A stretch of 64,000 bases of DNA, taken from contig NZ_CP108509.1 of the NCBI RefSeq assembly GCF_035917275.1, positions 1,426,001 to 1,490,000 of the forward strand, given 5' to 3'. Under the pieces are notes generated by a model. It searched no databases, was not told where the DNA came from, and saw only the letters and a program-made list of their open reading frames with translations. The stretch comes from Streptomyces sp. NBC_01237. GTDB taxonomy: Bacteria; Actinomycetota; Actinomycetes; Streptomycetales; Streptomycetaceae. Positions 25,148 through 34,949 of this stretch are shown one piece after another. Every line of letters begins with the position of its first letter. Position 1 is the first letter of the stretch. A program made the position numbers and the translations under genes.

Positions 25148-27493
25148 ATGGAGCTGCGGCTGAACGGAACCCGGGAATACCGACAGGCGGCCGACTACGT
25201 GGCTGCCGCGCTGATCTTCCTTCAGGACAACGTCCTGTTGCGGGAGCCGTTGCGCCGTGAGCATCTCAAACCGCGTCTGCTGGGCCACTGGGGTTCGTGT
25301 CCGGGGATCACTATGGCCTACGCGGCACTCAATAGTTTGGTCAAGGAGCGCGACACCGACGTGCTGCTGGTCACCGGGCCCGGACACGGCGCCCCCGCCA
25401 ACCACGCCAATCTGTGGCTGGAGGGCACGCACGAGACATACGATCCGGCGCTGTCCCGGACCGACAGCGGCCTGCACGAGTTGGCCCGGCGCTATTGCGC
25501 GCCCGACGGCTTTCCCAGCCATCTCTCGCCGGCGCTCCCGGGCACCCTCCACGAGGGCGGCGAGCTCGGCTACGCGCTGGCCACGGCCTTCGGCGCAGCC
25601 TTCGACGCCCCGGACCGGCTGGTGGCCTGCATCGTCGGTGACGGCGAGGCCGAGACGGGGCCGACCGCGGGGGCATGGCACTCCTCCAAGTTCCTCGATC
25701 CGGTCACCGGCGGTGCGGTGCTCCCGATCCTGCACCTGAACGGCTACAAGATCTCCTCACCCACCGTGTTTGCCACCATGTCCGACGAGGAGCTGACCGC
25801 ACTGTTTCGCGGGTACGGGTGGGCCCCTCGCATCGTCGACATGACCCAGGATCCGCAGAGCGAGGCGATGACGGACGCGGTACGTGACGCTCACACGGCC
25901 ATCGTCGACATCCAGGCCCGAGCCCGTGCCGGTGACATGCCCGAGCGCCCGCCCTGGCCGATGATCGTGCTGCGTAGCCTGAAGGGCCAGGGTGCACCCG
26001 CCAAGGCCGGGGGGAAACGCATCGAAGGCACCTTCCACGCGCACCAGGTGCCCCTGGCCGACGTCCACGACGATCCCTAACAGTTCAGAGCCCTGGAGGC
26101 GTGGCTCCGTTCGTACAGGCCGGACGAACTCTTTGACGGGGCCGGCCGCCCCCCGGCCCGAGGTTCTTGCCGTGTGCCCCCGGGGCGATCGGCGTATCGG
26201 AATGCAGCCCGCGGGCGACGGGGGCCGGTTGCGACGGCCGCTGGTTCTTCCGCCGCTGGAGCCGTGCGCAGTCGATGTCCACGCGGGGCCGGGCGTCGCC
26301 TCCGCGAGCCCCAACCGGGTCCTCGCCGAGTGGCTGGCAGAGATCATGCGCCGGACGGAGGCAAGCCGGGACTTTCGGATCATGTCCCCTGACGAACTCG
26401 CCTCGAACAAGCTCGACAGCATCCTGGGCGTGAGCGGACGGGCTTACGCCTGGCCCGTGGACGAGTACGCCGAGGGCCTCTCGCGCGACGGACGTGTCAT
26501 GGAAGTGCTCTCCGAGCACAACTGCCAGGGCTGGCTCCAGGGCTACCTCCAGACCGGCCGCCACGGGCTGTTCCCGACATATGAGGCGTTCGCCTCCGTC
26601 GTGGACAGCATGCTCAACCAGTACGCCAAGTGGCTGAAGATGTCCCGCGAGGTGCCGTGGCGGGCGCCCGTCAGCAGCCTCACCTACCTGCTGACCAGCG
26701 AGGGCTGGCGTCAGGAGCACAACGGTTACAGCCATCAGGGCCCTGGGTTCATCAACAATCTGCTCACCAAGAAGAGCACCGTCACCGGCGTCTACCTCCC
26801 GCCCGACGCCAACACCCTGCTCGTCACCATGGAACGCCTGCTCGCCGACACCGGCAGGATCAATCTGGTCGTGTCCGGAAGCACACCGCCGCCCAGTGGC
26901 TCGATCTCGACGCCGCCCGCCGACACTGCGAGGCCGGTGCCTCCATCTGGCCTTGGGCCTCCACCTATGAGGGTGAAGATCCGGAAGTGATCCTCGCCTG
27001 CGCGGGGGGTATTCCGACGGTCGAAACGCTCGCAGCAGCCGCCCTGCTGCGCCGCGACCTGCCCGACGCACGCATCCGTGTGGTCAACATCGTGGACCTG
27101 TGCGTCCTCACCCCACCGGACCGCCACCCGCACGGCATGGCCGACGCCGGGTTTCGTGAGCTGTTCGGCACGGACACGCCGGTCGTGTTCGACTTCCACG
27201 GCTACCCCTCAGCCGTCCACCAACTGCTCCACGGAAGGCCGGAACCGGAGCGCTTCCATGTCCGCGGCTACGTCGAGGAAGGCTCCACCACCACCCCCTA
27301 CGACCTCCTCGCACGCAACGGTGTCTCCCGGCACGACCTGGTCATTTCCGCGCTGGGCCACCTGCACGGACGCGCCACCGTCACCGGCGACCTGGCCGCC
27401 GCCCACGCACGCCACCGCGACCGGCTGCGCGAGGAGATCCGCCGCACCGGCACCGACCCCACTGAGATCACCGAGTGGAAGTGGCAGCGGTGA
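25148..27493 (+). pseudogene. Phosphoketolase pseudogene with a nonsense codon and two frameshifts
   Basis: The three frames together spell a phosphoketolase of about 780 residues, the family length. The first frame (25148-26080) carries the thiamine-diphosphate part (CIVGDGEAETGPTAGAWHSS, KPRLLGHWGSCPGITMAYAAL). It is stopped by TAA at 26078-26080 where Glu is expected (DDP-stop-QFRALEAWLRSYRPDELF). An extra G near 26155 then shifts the frame (expected RPPPEVLAV). The second frame continues (ASPNRVLAEWLAEIM, NGYSHQGPGFINN). Near 26880 one A is missing (expected VVSGKHTAAQWL), and the third frame completes the end (VVNIVDLCVLTPPDRHPHGM). Three lesions argue against a single sequencing error. 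The intact enzyme makes acetyl phosphate from xylulose 5-phosphate or fructose 6-phosphate. Confidence 0.9.
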
Positions 27494-27660
27494 ACGCCCG
27501 AGACAGCCTCGTCGTCGACGCCGGCTTCTGCGCCTTTCCGTCGTGGGCGCCGACGGCCGCGAGGAATCCGTGAAGCATCGGAACGAGCCACCCGGCCCCG
27601 AGACCACCGGCCTGATCGCGAGTTCCTGCACGACGGACGCGGTTTCCGGGTGGGCGCATC
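27490..27660 (+). pseudogene. N-terminal remnant of an acetate kinase-like gene
   Basis: A GTG overlapping the phosphoketolase stop opens SLVVDAGFCAF, resembling the acetate kinase start (VLVVNAGSSSLK). The adjacent frame continues RLSVVGADGREESVKHRNEPPG. The match stops soon after. Acetate kinase commonly follows phosphoketolase in actinobacteria, so the position supports the reading. The rest of the gene is missing. The identification is tentative. Confidence 0.4.
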
Positions 27661-27724
27661 CGGACACCGCATGGGCAGGCAGTGTGCGAGCTCTCCCCCT
27701 GGCTGGTTTCCTGACTTGGAACCA

Positions 27725-27949
27725 TCAGCCGGACGGTTCGTCCGGGATCGGGTGCTCGGGGTGAACGGAGCCGTCGTTGCGACTGCCGACCGGCCCCGTA
27801 CCGGCCTCATCGGTGTCCGGGAGTTCAGTGCCCTCTTCGAGGCCGGCGGGCACCGGTACCGTCAGCGGGTCATCATCGTTGGCGAGCTGGTCCTCAGGGT
27901 CCCGGGGCAGTGGTTGATCCGCGTGTTCCCGGCTTGCTCGATCGCCCAT
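27725..27949 (-). CDS. Small acidic protein, conserved streptomycete type
   Basis: 74 residues, acidic and probably disordered. The opening MGDRASREHADQPLPRDPED and the close HPEHPIPDEPSG resemble a small protein common in Streptomyces genomes of unknown role. AGAAAGG lies upstream of the ATG at 27949 with long spacing. It faces the decayed phosphoketolase locus. Confidence 0.5.
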   Translation of the reverse strand: MGDRASREHADQPLPRDPEDQLANDDDPLTVPVPAGLEEGTELPDTDEAGTGPVGSRNDGSVHPEHPIPDEPSG

Positions 27950-28482
27950 CGGGGTACCGCCTTTCTGTTTGTCGATCAGCGTGTTGTGGTCCGAGCCGGA
28001 TGACGGCTTCGGTCGAAAGGGGCGCGTGATCAGCTCAACGGGTAGGGCGCCCCAGGAAGGGAGGGGTGCTGGAACGCCAGAAGTCTCATGGCCCCCGTCC
28101 GTCCGGATGGGATGTCGCTCTTGTCCTCTCCGAGCGCGTCCCCGCCCTCCAACGGGCACAAACATGGATTTAAGGTGTAAAACAGCACAGCACGCGGCTG
28201 CCCGTGAAGAGGCCCCCGCCGGCTCATGAGCAGGAAAGGCGGATTGCCGATGCTGCCACAGCGCGCAATGGTGGGAGAGGCCCGAAAGCAAACCGCTCGG
28301 CGGCCCCGCGCGGCAGTGTGACAAATGCGCCGCCGCCCCTCCCCGCGCTACGCCGCTTCGTGCGCCAGAGGCCGGACGGACTGTCGGACCGGAGGCATGA
28401 GCTTCGCCAGGGCGGGAACCCAGGTGCTGCGGCCCACCGGAAGGACTCGGGTGTGCTCGGCACAAGGCAGGAAGGACAGACG
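27950..28482. other. 533-base stretch without a gene
   Basis: Divergent region between a small acidic protein and the DJ-1/PfpI gene. There are A+T-richer patches around 28160-28185 (GGATTTAAGGTGTAAAAC). No credible coding frame; promoters in both directions are expected here but not defined. Confidence 0.5.
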
Positions 28483-29043
28483 ATGACGGACCACGACGTG
28501 AGCAGGCGGAAGATACTGGCAATCGTCACCAACTACGGCGTCGAGCAGGACGAGCTCGTCGTGCCGCTCGATCATCTTCGCGGAGGGGGTGCCCAGGTCG
28601 ATGTCGCTGCCGTGACCATGGACGACATTGACACCCTCGTCAGCGACAAGGAGCCCGGCAGGGCTGTCCGCCCCGACCTCACGCTGGACGATGCCGACCC
28701 GGCGGAGTACGACCTCCTCCTCGTACCGGGCGGTACGTTGAACGCAGACACGCTCCGACTGCACGAGTCCACTCCTCGCGTCGTGCGCTCCTTCACCGAA
28801 TCCGGGCGACCGGTCGCCGCCATCTGCCACGGCCCCTGGGCGCTGGTCGAAGCCGGTGCCGTCGCCGGGAAACGGCTCACCTCGTACGCCTCACTGCAAA
28901 CAGACATCCGCAACGCAGGCGGTGACTGGGCCGACGAACCGGTCGTCACCGACGAGGCGGGAGGCTGGAAACTCATTACCTCGCGCAACCCCGGTGACCT
29001 GGAACCGTTCATCCGGGAGATCGACGCAGCACTCGCCCTCTGA
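28483..29043 (+). CDS. DJ-1/PfpI-family protein (type 1 glutamine amidotransferase-like)
   Basis: 186 residues from the ATG at 28483 (GGAAGGACAGACG upstream). The nucleophile elbow is AAICHGPWALVEAG with the catalytic Cys, and the Glu-rich early segment NYGVEQDELVVPLDHLRGGG fits the PfpI subgroup. Members act as stress-induced deglycases or chaperone-like proteases; the exact activity is not predictable. The surrounding genes (HhH-GPD, Dps, SpoIIE phosphatase) suggest a stress group. Confidence 0.85.
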   Translation: MTDHDVSRRKILAIVTNYGVEQDELVVPLDHLRGGGAQVDVAAVTMDDIDTLVSDKEPGRAVRPDLTLDDADPAEYDLLLVPGGTLNADTLRLHESTPRVVRSFTESGRPVAAICHGPWALVEAGAVAGKRLTSYASLQTDIRNAGGDWADEPVVTDEAGGWKLITSRNPGDLEPFIREIDAALAL

Positions 29044-29315
29044 GGGCCGTCCCGTAATCAGTTCTCGTGGCTCCGCGGTCGTCACTCCGGTGCTCGCCCG
29101 TCGAAAGGGACCGCTCCCCGGACCCAGCTTGAACCTGTGGGTGTCGGCTGGAGGGCAGCTCAAGTTGGTCGAACAGATCCCTCGTCAAACGAGCGGCATC
29201 ACGTAGCGGGCGGCGGCTGTGCCCCTGTCCCCTGCTTCTGCGGTTGCCCCCCGCTTTGGGACAATTCAGCAGAACGGAGTCCTAAGAGCTGCACCATTCA
29301 CTCAGGGAGGCCGTC

Positions 29316-30011
29316 ATGAGTGCCACGGCCACACGCCGTGAAACCGTCCTCGCACTGCTCGACGGCCATGGGCAGACCTATGCAGCCCAGGCCGGAATTC
29401 GACTGCGGAACACTCCCCAGCCGCTCTACCAACTACTCGTCCTTTCATGCCTTCTCAGCGCGCGCATCCGCGCTTCGGTCGCGGTCGGTGCGGCCCGTGA
29501 ATTGTTCAAGGCGAGCATGCGCACCCCCCGCCGGATGCAGGAGGCCACATGGCAGCAGCGTGTGGACGCACTGGGCGCGGGACATTACAGGCGCTACGAC
29601 GAGAGCACGTCCACGACCCTCGGCAAAGGCGCGGCGTTCCTCCGCGAGCGCTATGGAGGCGACCTGCGACGTCTGCGCAAGGAAGCCCACAACGACCCCG
29701 CACGCATGCGGGAGCTCCTCCAGGAGTTGCCCGGGCTCGGACCTGTGGGCGCGGCTGTCTTCCTGCGCGAAGTCCAAGGCGTCTGGACCGAGCTGGAGCC
29801 CTACCTCGACGGCAAAGCCGTCCAAGGGGCGCAGCGCATCGGACTGCCGACGAAATCCCGCGAACTGGCGAAACTGGTGCCCGCAGAGCAACTGACGGTC
29901 TTTGCCGCGGCGCTCGTGCGGGCCGCGCTGGACAAGTCGGTGGTGCAAGACGTGAAGGACCGGACAGACGCGCCCGTGCACAACCCTGCGCGCAACCCTC
30001 GGCTTGCGTGA
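29316..30011 (+). CDS. HhH-GPD (endonuclease III-like) DNA-repair protein
   Basis: 231 residues. The helix-hairpin-helix segment ELPGLGPVGAAVFLREVQG is followed by WTELEPYLDGKAVQGAQRIG. The usual catalytic Lys of bifunctional glycosylases is not at the expected place (GPVGAA), and the C-terminal four-cysteine iron-sulfur loop of Nth is absent. It is therefore a divergent member that may be a monofunctional glycosylase or a DNA-binding protein. It converges with the dps gene (54 bases between stops). Substrate unknown. Confidence 0.72.
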   Translation: MSATATRRETVLALLDGHGQTYAAQAGIRLRNTPQPLYQLLVLSCLLSARIRASVAVGAARELFKASMRTPRRMQEATWQQRVDALGAGHYRRYDESTSTTLGKGAAFLRERYGGDLRRLRKEAHNDPARMRELLQELPGLGPVGAAVFLREVQGVWTELEPYLDGKAVQGAQRIGLPTKSRELAKLVPAEQLTVFAAALVRAALDKSVVQDVKDRTDAPVHNPARNPRLA

Positions 30012-30064
30012 GTGCGTCGAAGTCAGCTCACCGTGGTGCTGCGCACCGGGCCGTACATCACCCG

Positions 30065-30673
30065 CTACGCTTTGCCGCCGGCCTTCTTCGGCGCCCGCTT
30101 GGCAGCCGGCTTCCTGATCGGCGCCGCAGCGTTGGCAGCCTGCTTCTCCGTCCTGGCGCCGGCCGTGGCAAGAGACCCGCCGGAGCTCTCCAGGTGGGCC
30201 CGGACAAACCACTGGAACTGCTCCAGGGAACGGAGGTGCTCGATGAGGAGATCCTCAGTGACGGGATCGATGGAGCTGACCTTGGAGACGGCCGAGCGGT
30301 GCTCCGTGATGATGCCGGAATACACCAGGTCCAGCGCCCCCAGATGAGCCAGTGCGTCTGCACGGCCGAGGCTGTAGTCGTCCCACGTCCGCTCGTCGAC
30401 CAGGGCGCCGGGAGTGCCCTGCGGTTCGCCGCCGAGCGCAGAGATACGTTCCGCTGTGTCGTCAGCCATACCCCTCACGGCGAGGGTCTGTGGATCGAGC
30501 ATCTCGTGAACGGCAATGAAATGAGGCCCTACCACGTTCCAGTGAATGTGTTTGAGGGTGAGTGCCAAGTCGTTCAGCGCATGCAGACGCATACCCAGAA
30601 GTGAGATGACCTGCTTGCCCGCCTTGATACTGAGGCCTGGCACCGTGTAGCGGGGCTCGCTGGAGACTGCCAT
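30065..30673 (-). CDS. dps: Dps-family ferritin-like DNA-protecting protein
   Basis: 202 residues; CGAAGGAGCGAT precedes the ATG. Ferroxidase-site residues at the dimer interface are in LTLKHIHWNVVGPHF and MLDPQTLAVRGMADDTAERI. The C-terminal 45 residues form a Lys/Ala/Pro tail (KPAAKRAPKKAGGKA) suited to DNA binding. It stores iron as ferric mineral and shields DNA in starvation and oxidative stress. The upstream region contains GTTA-N15-GGGCAG, a partial match to a SigB/SigH-type promoter. Confidence 0.93.
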   Translation of the reverse strand: MAVSSEPRYTVPGLSIKAGKQVISLLGMRLHALNDLALTLKHIHWNVVGPHFIAVHEMLDPQTLAVRGMADDTAERISALGGEPQGTPGALVDERTWDDYSLGRADALAHLGALDLVYSGIITEHRSAVSKVSSIDPVTEDLLIEHLRSLEQFQWFVRAHLESSGGSLATAGARTEKQAANAAAPIRKPAAKRAPKKAGGKA

Positions 30674-31241
30674 ATCGCTCCTTCGTAGGATGAATTACGC
30701 CTTTTCCTCTGCCCCTTCTCGGGCGTTTGTAACCAGAGTGGAGGCTGTCGGGCTGATCAGGCGGCTGCCTCCTCAACGGGTCGCAGCCGCAGAACATGGC
30801 TCTCGGTTGGATCTGCTTCCGCCTGCTCCTATCGCGAAAACGACCCACGTTCGGCGTCATCGGCGGGACGTCACGAGCCCGTCCCGGCTGCGGCACCGAC
30901 GGTCCTGGCCACCCCTCGCACGTTCATCGCTCCGACGCACTCTGCGGGCCCCGGCGGCGACTTCGGGGCGCGGACCCAGCTGTGACGCCGGTGTCCGGTA
31001 TCGCACCAGAGCTGTGTCCTCCTTCTCCCGGAGACGCAGATCGGCCCCCCTCGAAGCGGTCGAAGAACGCTGTCGTTCCATCCGGCATCGTCGCCTCGAC
31101 CGGCCCACCCGCCAGCAGGGGGCCTCTTTCATCGAGTACGTACCGGTTCGCGGGGCTGGTGCCCCGCCGTGCGTACGGGGGTAGGCCGGGCGACACTGCT
31201 CACGTGGGAGAGGCAGGCGACGCACGAGGAAGGGCGGCGCA
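30674..31241. other. 568-base stretch without a gene
   Basis: Divergent region between dps and the phosphatase gene. Open frames on both strands are arginine-rich shadows with no ribosome sites. No repeat or palindrome was noted. Confidence 0.5.
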
Positions 31242-32423
31242 ATGACGGCATCCGCGACCGGCGAAGACCTGTTGGCCGCTTTCCTGGCCGACCCGGCCAA
31301 TGCGGCCCTGGATCTGGCGACAGCCGTGGAACGATGCTCCACGGCCCTCGGCCTGAAGCATTCGGTGGTCTACCTGACCGATCTGCAGCAGCGTCTTCTG
31401 GTTCCCTTGACGGGACATGGACAGGACCTCGAAATCGACGCCTCACTCGCCGGCTGGGCCTATCGCACCCAGTCGTTGCGGGTGGAAGAAGGCGAAGTGA
31501 GCGGCCTGACGGCGTGGCTGCCGCTGGTGGACGGCGCGGAACGCCTGGGTGTGGTGGCGGTGCTGTCTCCCGTACTCGACCCCGTTTTGCTCTGCCGTGC
31601 CCGGGCCCTCGCCGCCCTTCTGGCCATGATGATCACCTCGAAGCGGTCCTACAAGGACTCCTTCGTGCGCCGGACCCGCACCGAACCGATGCAGTTGCCC
31701 GCAGAGTTGCTCCGGGCGCTTCTTCCTCCCCGCACCATCGGCACCACTCACGTCGTCTCGACGGCTGTTCTGGAGCCTGCCTACGAAATCGCGGGAGACG
31801 GGTTCGATCACGCCCTGACGGCTACGACTCTGCACGCATCGATCCTCGATGCCATGGGCCATGACCTGACGTCCGGCCTCGCCACCTCCGTCACGCTGGC
31901 CGCCTGCCGCAACGCACGTCGCACCGGAGCCGACCTGCCGCTGCTCGTCGACAGCGTCGACGCCGCGCTTTCCCAGTGGCTTCCGGAACAGTTCTGCACT
32001 GGCATCCTGGCCCAGCTCGACCTGCCCTCCGGCGTACTGCGCTGGATCAACTGCGGTCATCCGGCCCCGCTGCTCATCCGGTGCGGGGCGCTGGTCCCCC
32101 GTGCGATGGAAATGGAGGCGGACCCGCCCATGGGCTTTCCCTCCGTCTTCGCTTCCGGCCCCCGCCAGGTCCACCAGATCGCTCTGGAACCGGGAGACCG
32201 TGTGCTCATGTACACAGACGGCACGACGGAATCACGCATGCGCAACGGAACGGAGTTCGGAGTCGAGCGTTTCGTCGACTACGTCGTACGCGCCGCCGCG
32301 GCAGGAGAGCTCGCTCCGGAGACATTGCGCCGGCTCATCCATTCACTTCTGGACTCGGGGAGCGCAAGGCTCCGAGACGACGCGACCATTCTCATGTTCG
32401 AATGGAAGAGCCCCCAGCCATGA
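31242..32423 (+). CDS. GAF-like sensor / SpoIIE (PP2C-type) serine phosphatase
   Basis: 393 residues with CGAGGAAGGGCGGCGCA upstream of the ATG. Residues about 1-140 resemble a GAF sensor (LATAVERCSTALGLKHSVVY); residues about 165-390 are a SpoIIE phosphatase with the metal-binding segments EIAGDGFDHALTATTLHASI, LDAMGHDLTSG and MYTDGTTESRMRNGTEFGV. Such enzymes act on anti-anti-sigma factors in the SigB/SigH partner-switching network. No anti-sigma kinase gene is adjacent. It lies in a group with other stress genes. Confidence 0.88.
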   Translation: MTASATGEDLLAAFLADPANAALDLATAVERCSTALGLKHSVVYLTDLQQRLLVPLTGHGQDLEIDASLAGWAYRTQSLRVEEGEVSGLTAWLPLVDGAERLGVVAVLSPVLDPVLLCRARALAALLAMMITSKRSYKDSFVRRTRTEPMQLPAELLRALLPPRTIGTTHVVSTAVLEPAYEIAGDGFDHALTATTLHASILDAMGHDLTSGLATSVTLAACRNARRTGADLPLLVDSVDAALSQWLPEQFCTGILAQLDLPSGVLRWINCGHPAPLLIRCGALVPRAMEMEADPPMGFPSVFASGPRQVHQIALEPGDRVLMYTDGTTESRMRNGTEFGVERFVDYVVRAAAAGELAPETLRRLIHSLLDSGSARLRDDATILMFEWKSPQP

Positions 32424-32503
32424 GTCGTAGGCTAAGGGTTGCCCCGTAATCCCTGGCCGGCGCACGACGACAGCTACGGCAGGCGTCCGATTTCCGCGAG
32501 GTC

Positions 32504-32788
32504 TCAGATGTCGCGCAGCGCGGGTACCAGTTCTCGCTGCGCCCACTCCAGATACGGTTCCTGGTGATCGCCTCCGATCAGGACGAGGGCGATCTCGGTG
32601 GATCCGGCCTCGGTGTAGGCCTGTACCACCTCCACGACGGCCCCGACGTCGTCCCCGGACGGGATGGACTCGACCACGTCTTCGGGCCGGACGACCTGCA
32701 CGGCGGAAGCGAATCCGTCCGGTCCCGGCGGCTCCGAGTTGGCCTTCCGGCCTCCGCCGAACCACCGGAACCGGCCGTGCGAAGCCAT
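32504..32788 (-). pseudogene. C-terminal remnant of an LLM-class F420-dependent oxidoreductase
   Basis: Residues from about 34 on (RPEDVVESIPSGDDVGAVVE, then LVLIGGDHQEPYLEWAQREL) match the C-terminal end of TIGR03557-type LLM enzymes. No barrel core lies upstream. The first 33 residues are unrelated. An IS-end-like sequence (GTTGCCCCGTAATCCC) lies about 70 bases away. The intact counterpart is at 21934-22914. Confidence 0.55.
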
Positions 32789-33405
32789 CGATCAGCGCAG
32801 ACTTCGGTTCCGTGGCGATCAACAGATGCGCGAGGTGCCCGGCGCGCCTGCCGGGACACCTCGCCTGAGGCCGGCGGAGCCCTCAGCGCTCGGAGCGGTC
32901 CTGTACGACGGCCGGGCGCGGGATACGTTCCGGGCCGATGACGTTCACGAGGTGGGCGTCACCCGGGACGGGCCACCGAGGCCGGGAGATCGTCGACAGA
33001 ATCGAGTCCGCTTCAGCGTTCACAGAGTTGCCAGTACGTCACGCTCGAACACCCCGGCGCCCTTCTTGGTCTTCTTGGGGGCGTGGACGGGACGGGGTGT
33101 GAGTCCGAGGGCGGGGAACCGGGTTCGCTCCTCGGCAGCACGGCTGCCCGGACCGGGTGTTCACGCTGCTTGCCGGTCCGGGTGGGATGTGCCGGGTTGG
33201 TGCCAGTGGGCAAGTGACAGCGACGGGATGTCAGACCGCGACAGCCACCAGCAGAAACGCCGACGGAGGGCAGAACGGCATCTGCGGGAGCGCTCGACTG
33301 CCACGGGGCGGGTACGGCCCGCCCCGTGGCCCTGTCTCGGGAGCGATGCTCCGCATCTGGTGAATGGGTTCGGCCGGGGCCGATCAGCCGGAAGGCACGG
33401 GGGTC
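32789..33405. other. 617-base stretch of probable gene remnants
   Basis: No complete gene. On the minus strand a short open frame ending at 33020 (VHAPKKTKKGAGVFERDVLA) and an overlapping frame upstream of it (HPTRTGKQREHPVRAAVLP) look like pieces of one frameshifted protein that I do not recognise. No ribosome site precedes either. Confidence 0.35.
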
Positions 33406-34026
33406 TCAGGCTGGGACACAGAATCCGATCTCGGCGAGGGCCTCCTTGATGAGCTGTTTCAGGTATTCCGGGCTGGGCGGATCACCGGGTTCGCCCTTGG
33501 CACCGCGGGAGCCCCGGGGCCCAACGGCCCCCTCGGGGCCCAAGTCGCCCCTGGGCCCCTGCGGCCCCCTGGGCCCGGCCGGTCCTTCCCTGCCGTCGGC
33601 TCCGGGCAGCCCGTGGGCACCCGGCTTTCCGTCCCTGCCGTCCCTGCCCGGCTGGCCTTCGCCGCCCTTGGCCCCGACGGGACCTTCCGGGCCGGACGGG
33701 CCGCCCGCACCCTCCGGGCCCGCAGGCCCCTCGTTGCCGCGGAGGCCCTGCGGGCCGGCCGGGCCTACCGGTCCGGGAATCCCTGTGGGACCCGCGGGAC
33801 CTGTCGCGCCCGCAGGCCCCACAGGTCCGGCAGGACCCGTGCAGCCCGTACGGCCTGGCGGGCCCTGAGGTCCGGGCGGACCCTGAGGTCCGGCGGGCCC
33901 CTGCTCGCCGGGCGGCGGACCGCACGCCGGATCGCGGCCGTCGAGAACCGGGGCGCGCGAGCCCTCGGGTGGACTCTGCGCAGGTAATGGTGCTTCAGAG
34001 GATGTGGTGGTGGACGCTGTGGCCAT
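33406..34026 (-). CDS. Collagen-like (Gly-X-Y) repeat protein
   Basis: 206 residues from the ATG at 34026, chosen because GGAGG lies six bases upstream. After about 40 residues of Pro/Ser-rich sequence a run of roughly 45 Gly-X-Y triplets ([17 protein letters not shown]..., [11 protein letters not shown]) extends to about residue 180, with charged triplets ([10 protein letters not shown]) that favour trimer formation. The C-terminal 25 residues ([20 protein letters not shown]) form a helix that could act as a trimerisation cap and carry a cysteine. No signal peptide is visible, so secretion would need another route. Bacterial collagen-like proteins are often surface or spore-coat components. 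Confidence 0.82.
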   Translation of the reverse strand: MATASTTTSSEAPLPAQSPPEGSRAPVLDGRDPACGPPPGEQGPAGPQGPPGPQGPPGRTGCTGPAGPVGPAGATGPAGPTGIPGPVGPAGPQGLRGNEGPAGPEGAGGPSGPEGPVGAKGGEGQPGRDGRDGKPGAHGLPGADGREGPAGPRGPQGPRGDLGPEGAVGPRGSRGAKGEPGDPPSPEYLKQLIKEALAEIGFCVPA

Positions 34027-34912
34027 GCCGCCTCCTGAGGTTCTTCGCACCCGTGAGGTGCGCCGGGTGGACGCCGTCCCGCCCCGAGACGGGACGGCTT
34101 GACGGGAGCGGAGAGCGAGCGGCCATTCAAATTGCCGGATCAGAATCCGAACCGCAGTGGTCGCATTTTACTTTCCCGCTCGCCTGTGACCATTCCCCGG
34201 CCGCTCAGCGGGGTAACCACACGCAAGGATGATGGATAAGTAATACTTAAGAAGCGTGAAACAATTGGAACAGAATTGCTTTTTCGTGACTTATTTCAGT
34301 GCGGGGCAGTGCGAAAGATGATTATGGCGAGAGCCCCCCGGCCGCCCGGTGACACTCACCCGGATGCGGCCCAGCAGTCGGCCTCCCTCGGGGCCCGCAC
34401 GCACCTGACCAGGGCGATGACCGACGCCCTGGCCGAGAACCCGCGATGCTGCGCAACCTTCTTGCACTGCCTGGCTTCGCACGCGCCGAGCGCACCGAAG
34501 GACCGGGGCGGACGAGGCGAGCCCGTATGCGTACACACCGACACCACCGCCCCACCCCCCGAGGGAAGCTTTGTGAGACGCCTGCAGGATGTCAGTGGAT
34601 TAAGTCACTTATTCGGCAGCATGATTCATGGTTCACATGCTCTACGGTCTGGGGATCTAATTGGCCTGCAGTGGATTCTTACGGCGCTTCTACTGACAGA
34701 GTGTGGCGTTTTTTCGCTGTCATTTCACCTTGCCGTTTCGGTTGGGCCGAGGTGGCTGCGTTGATCATCAACTGTTGGGTGGTCGAGGCGGTTCTGTTGC
34801 CCGGGCATGGTGGAGTCCCGGCACCATGGCCGGGTTCTCCGGTCCTTCGGATCCGGGTGGGGCGCCGCAGGCAGGTCGGGCGGTCGTCTCGTTCACCACC
34901 CCGATCCAAGAT
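34027..34912. other. 886-base low-G+C stretch without a clear gene
   Basis: This region contains A+T-rich patches (34220-34290 and 34600-34760) unlike the rest of the window. Open frames exist (for example 34315-34764 on the plus strand with a hydrophobic end, WILTALLLTECGVFSLSFHL), but none has a ribosome site or recognised family. It may be foreign or remnant DNA. The right end leads into the MarR operator. Confidence 0.4.
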
Positions 34913-34942
34913 GCATAAAGGATTCATATAAATCCACTATGC
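34913..34942. promoter_or_regulatory. MarR-type operator overlapping the promoter
   Basis: A 30-bp imperfect palindrome: GCAT (34913), GGATT (34920-34924), CATATA, AATCC (34931-34935) and ATGC (34939-34942). It overlaps a TATAAAT-like -10 element and ends eight bases before the MarR ATG, so bound regulator would block transcription of its own operon. Confidence 0.65.
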
Positions 34943-34949
34943 TTCAGCC

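Noticed and set aside
33020..33290. Short frames with KKTKKG and RTGKQREHP
   Set aside because: They may be pieces of one frameshifted protein, but no family was recognised and no start exists.
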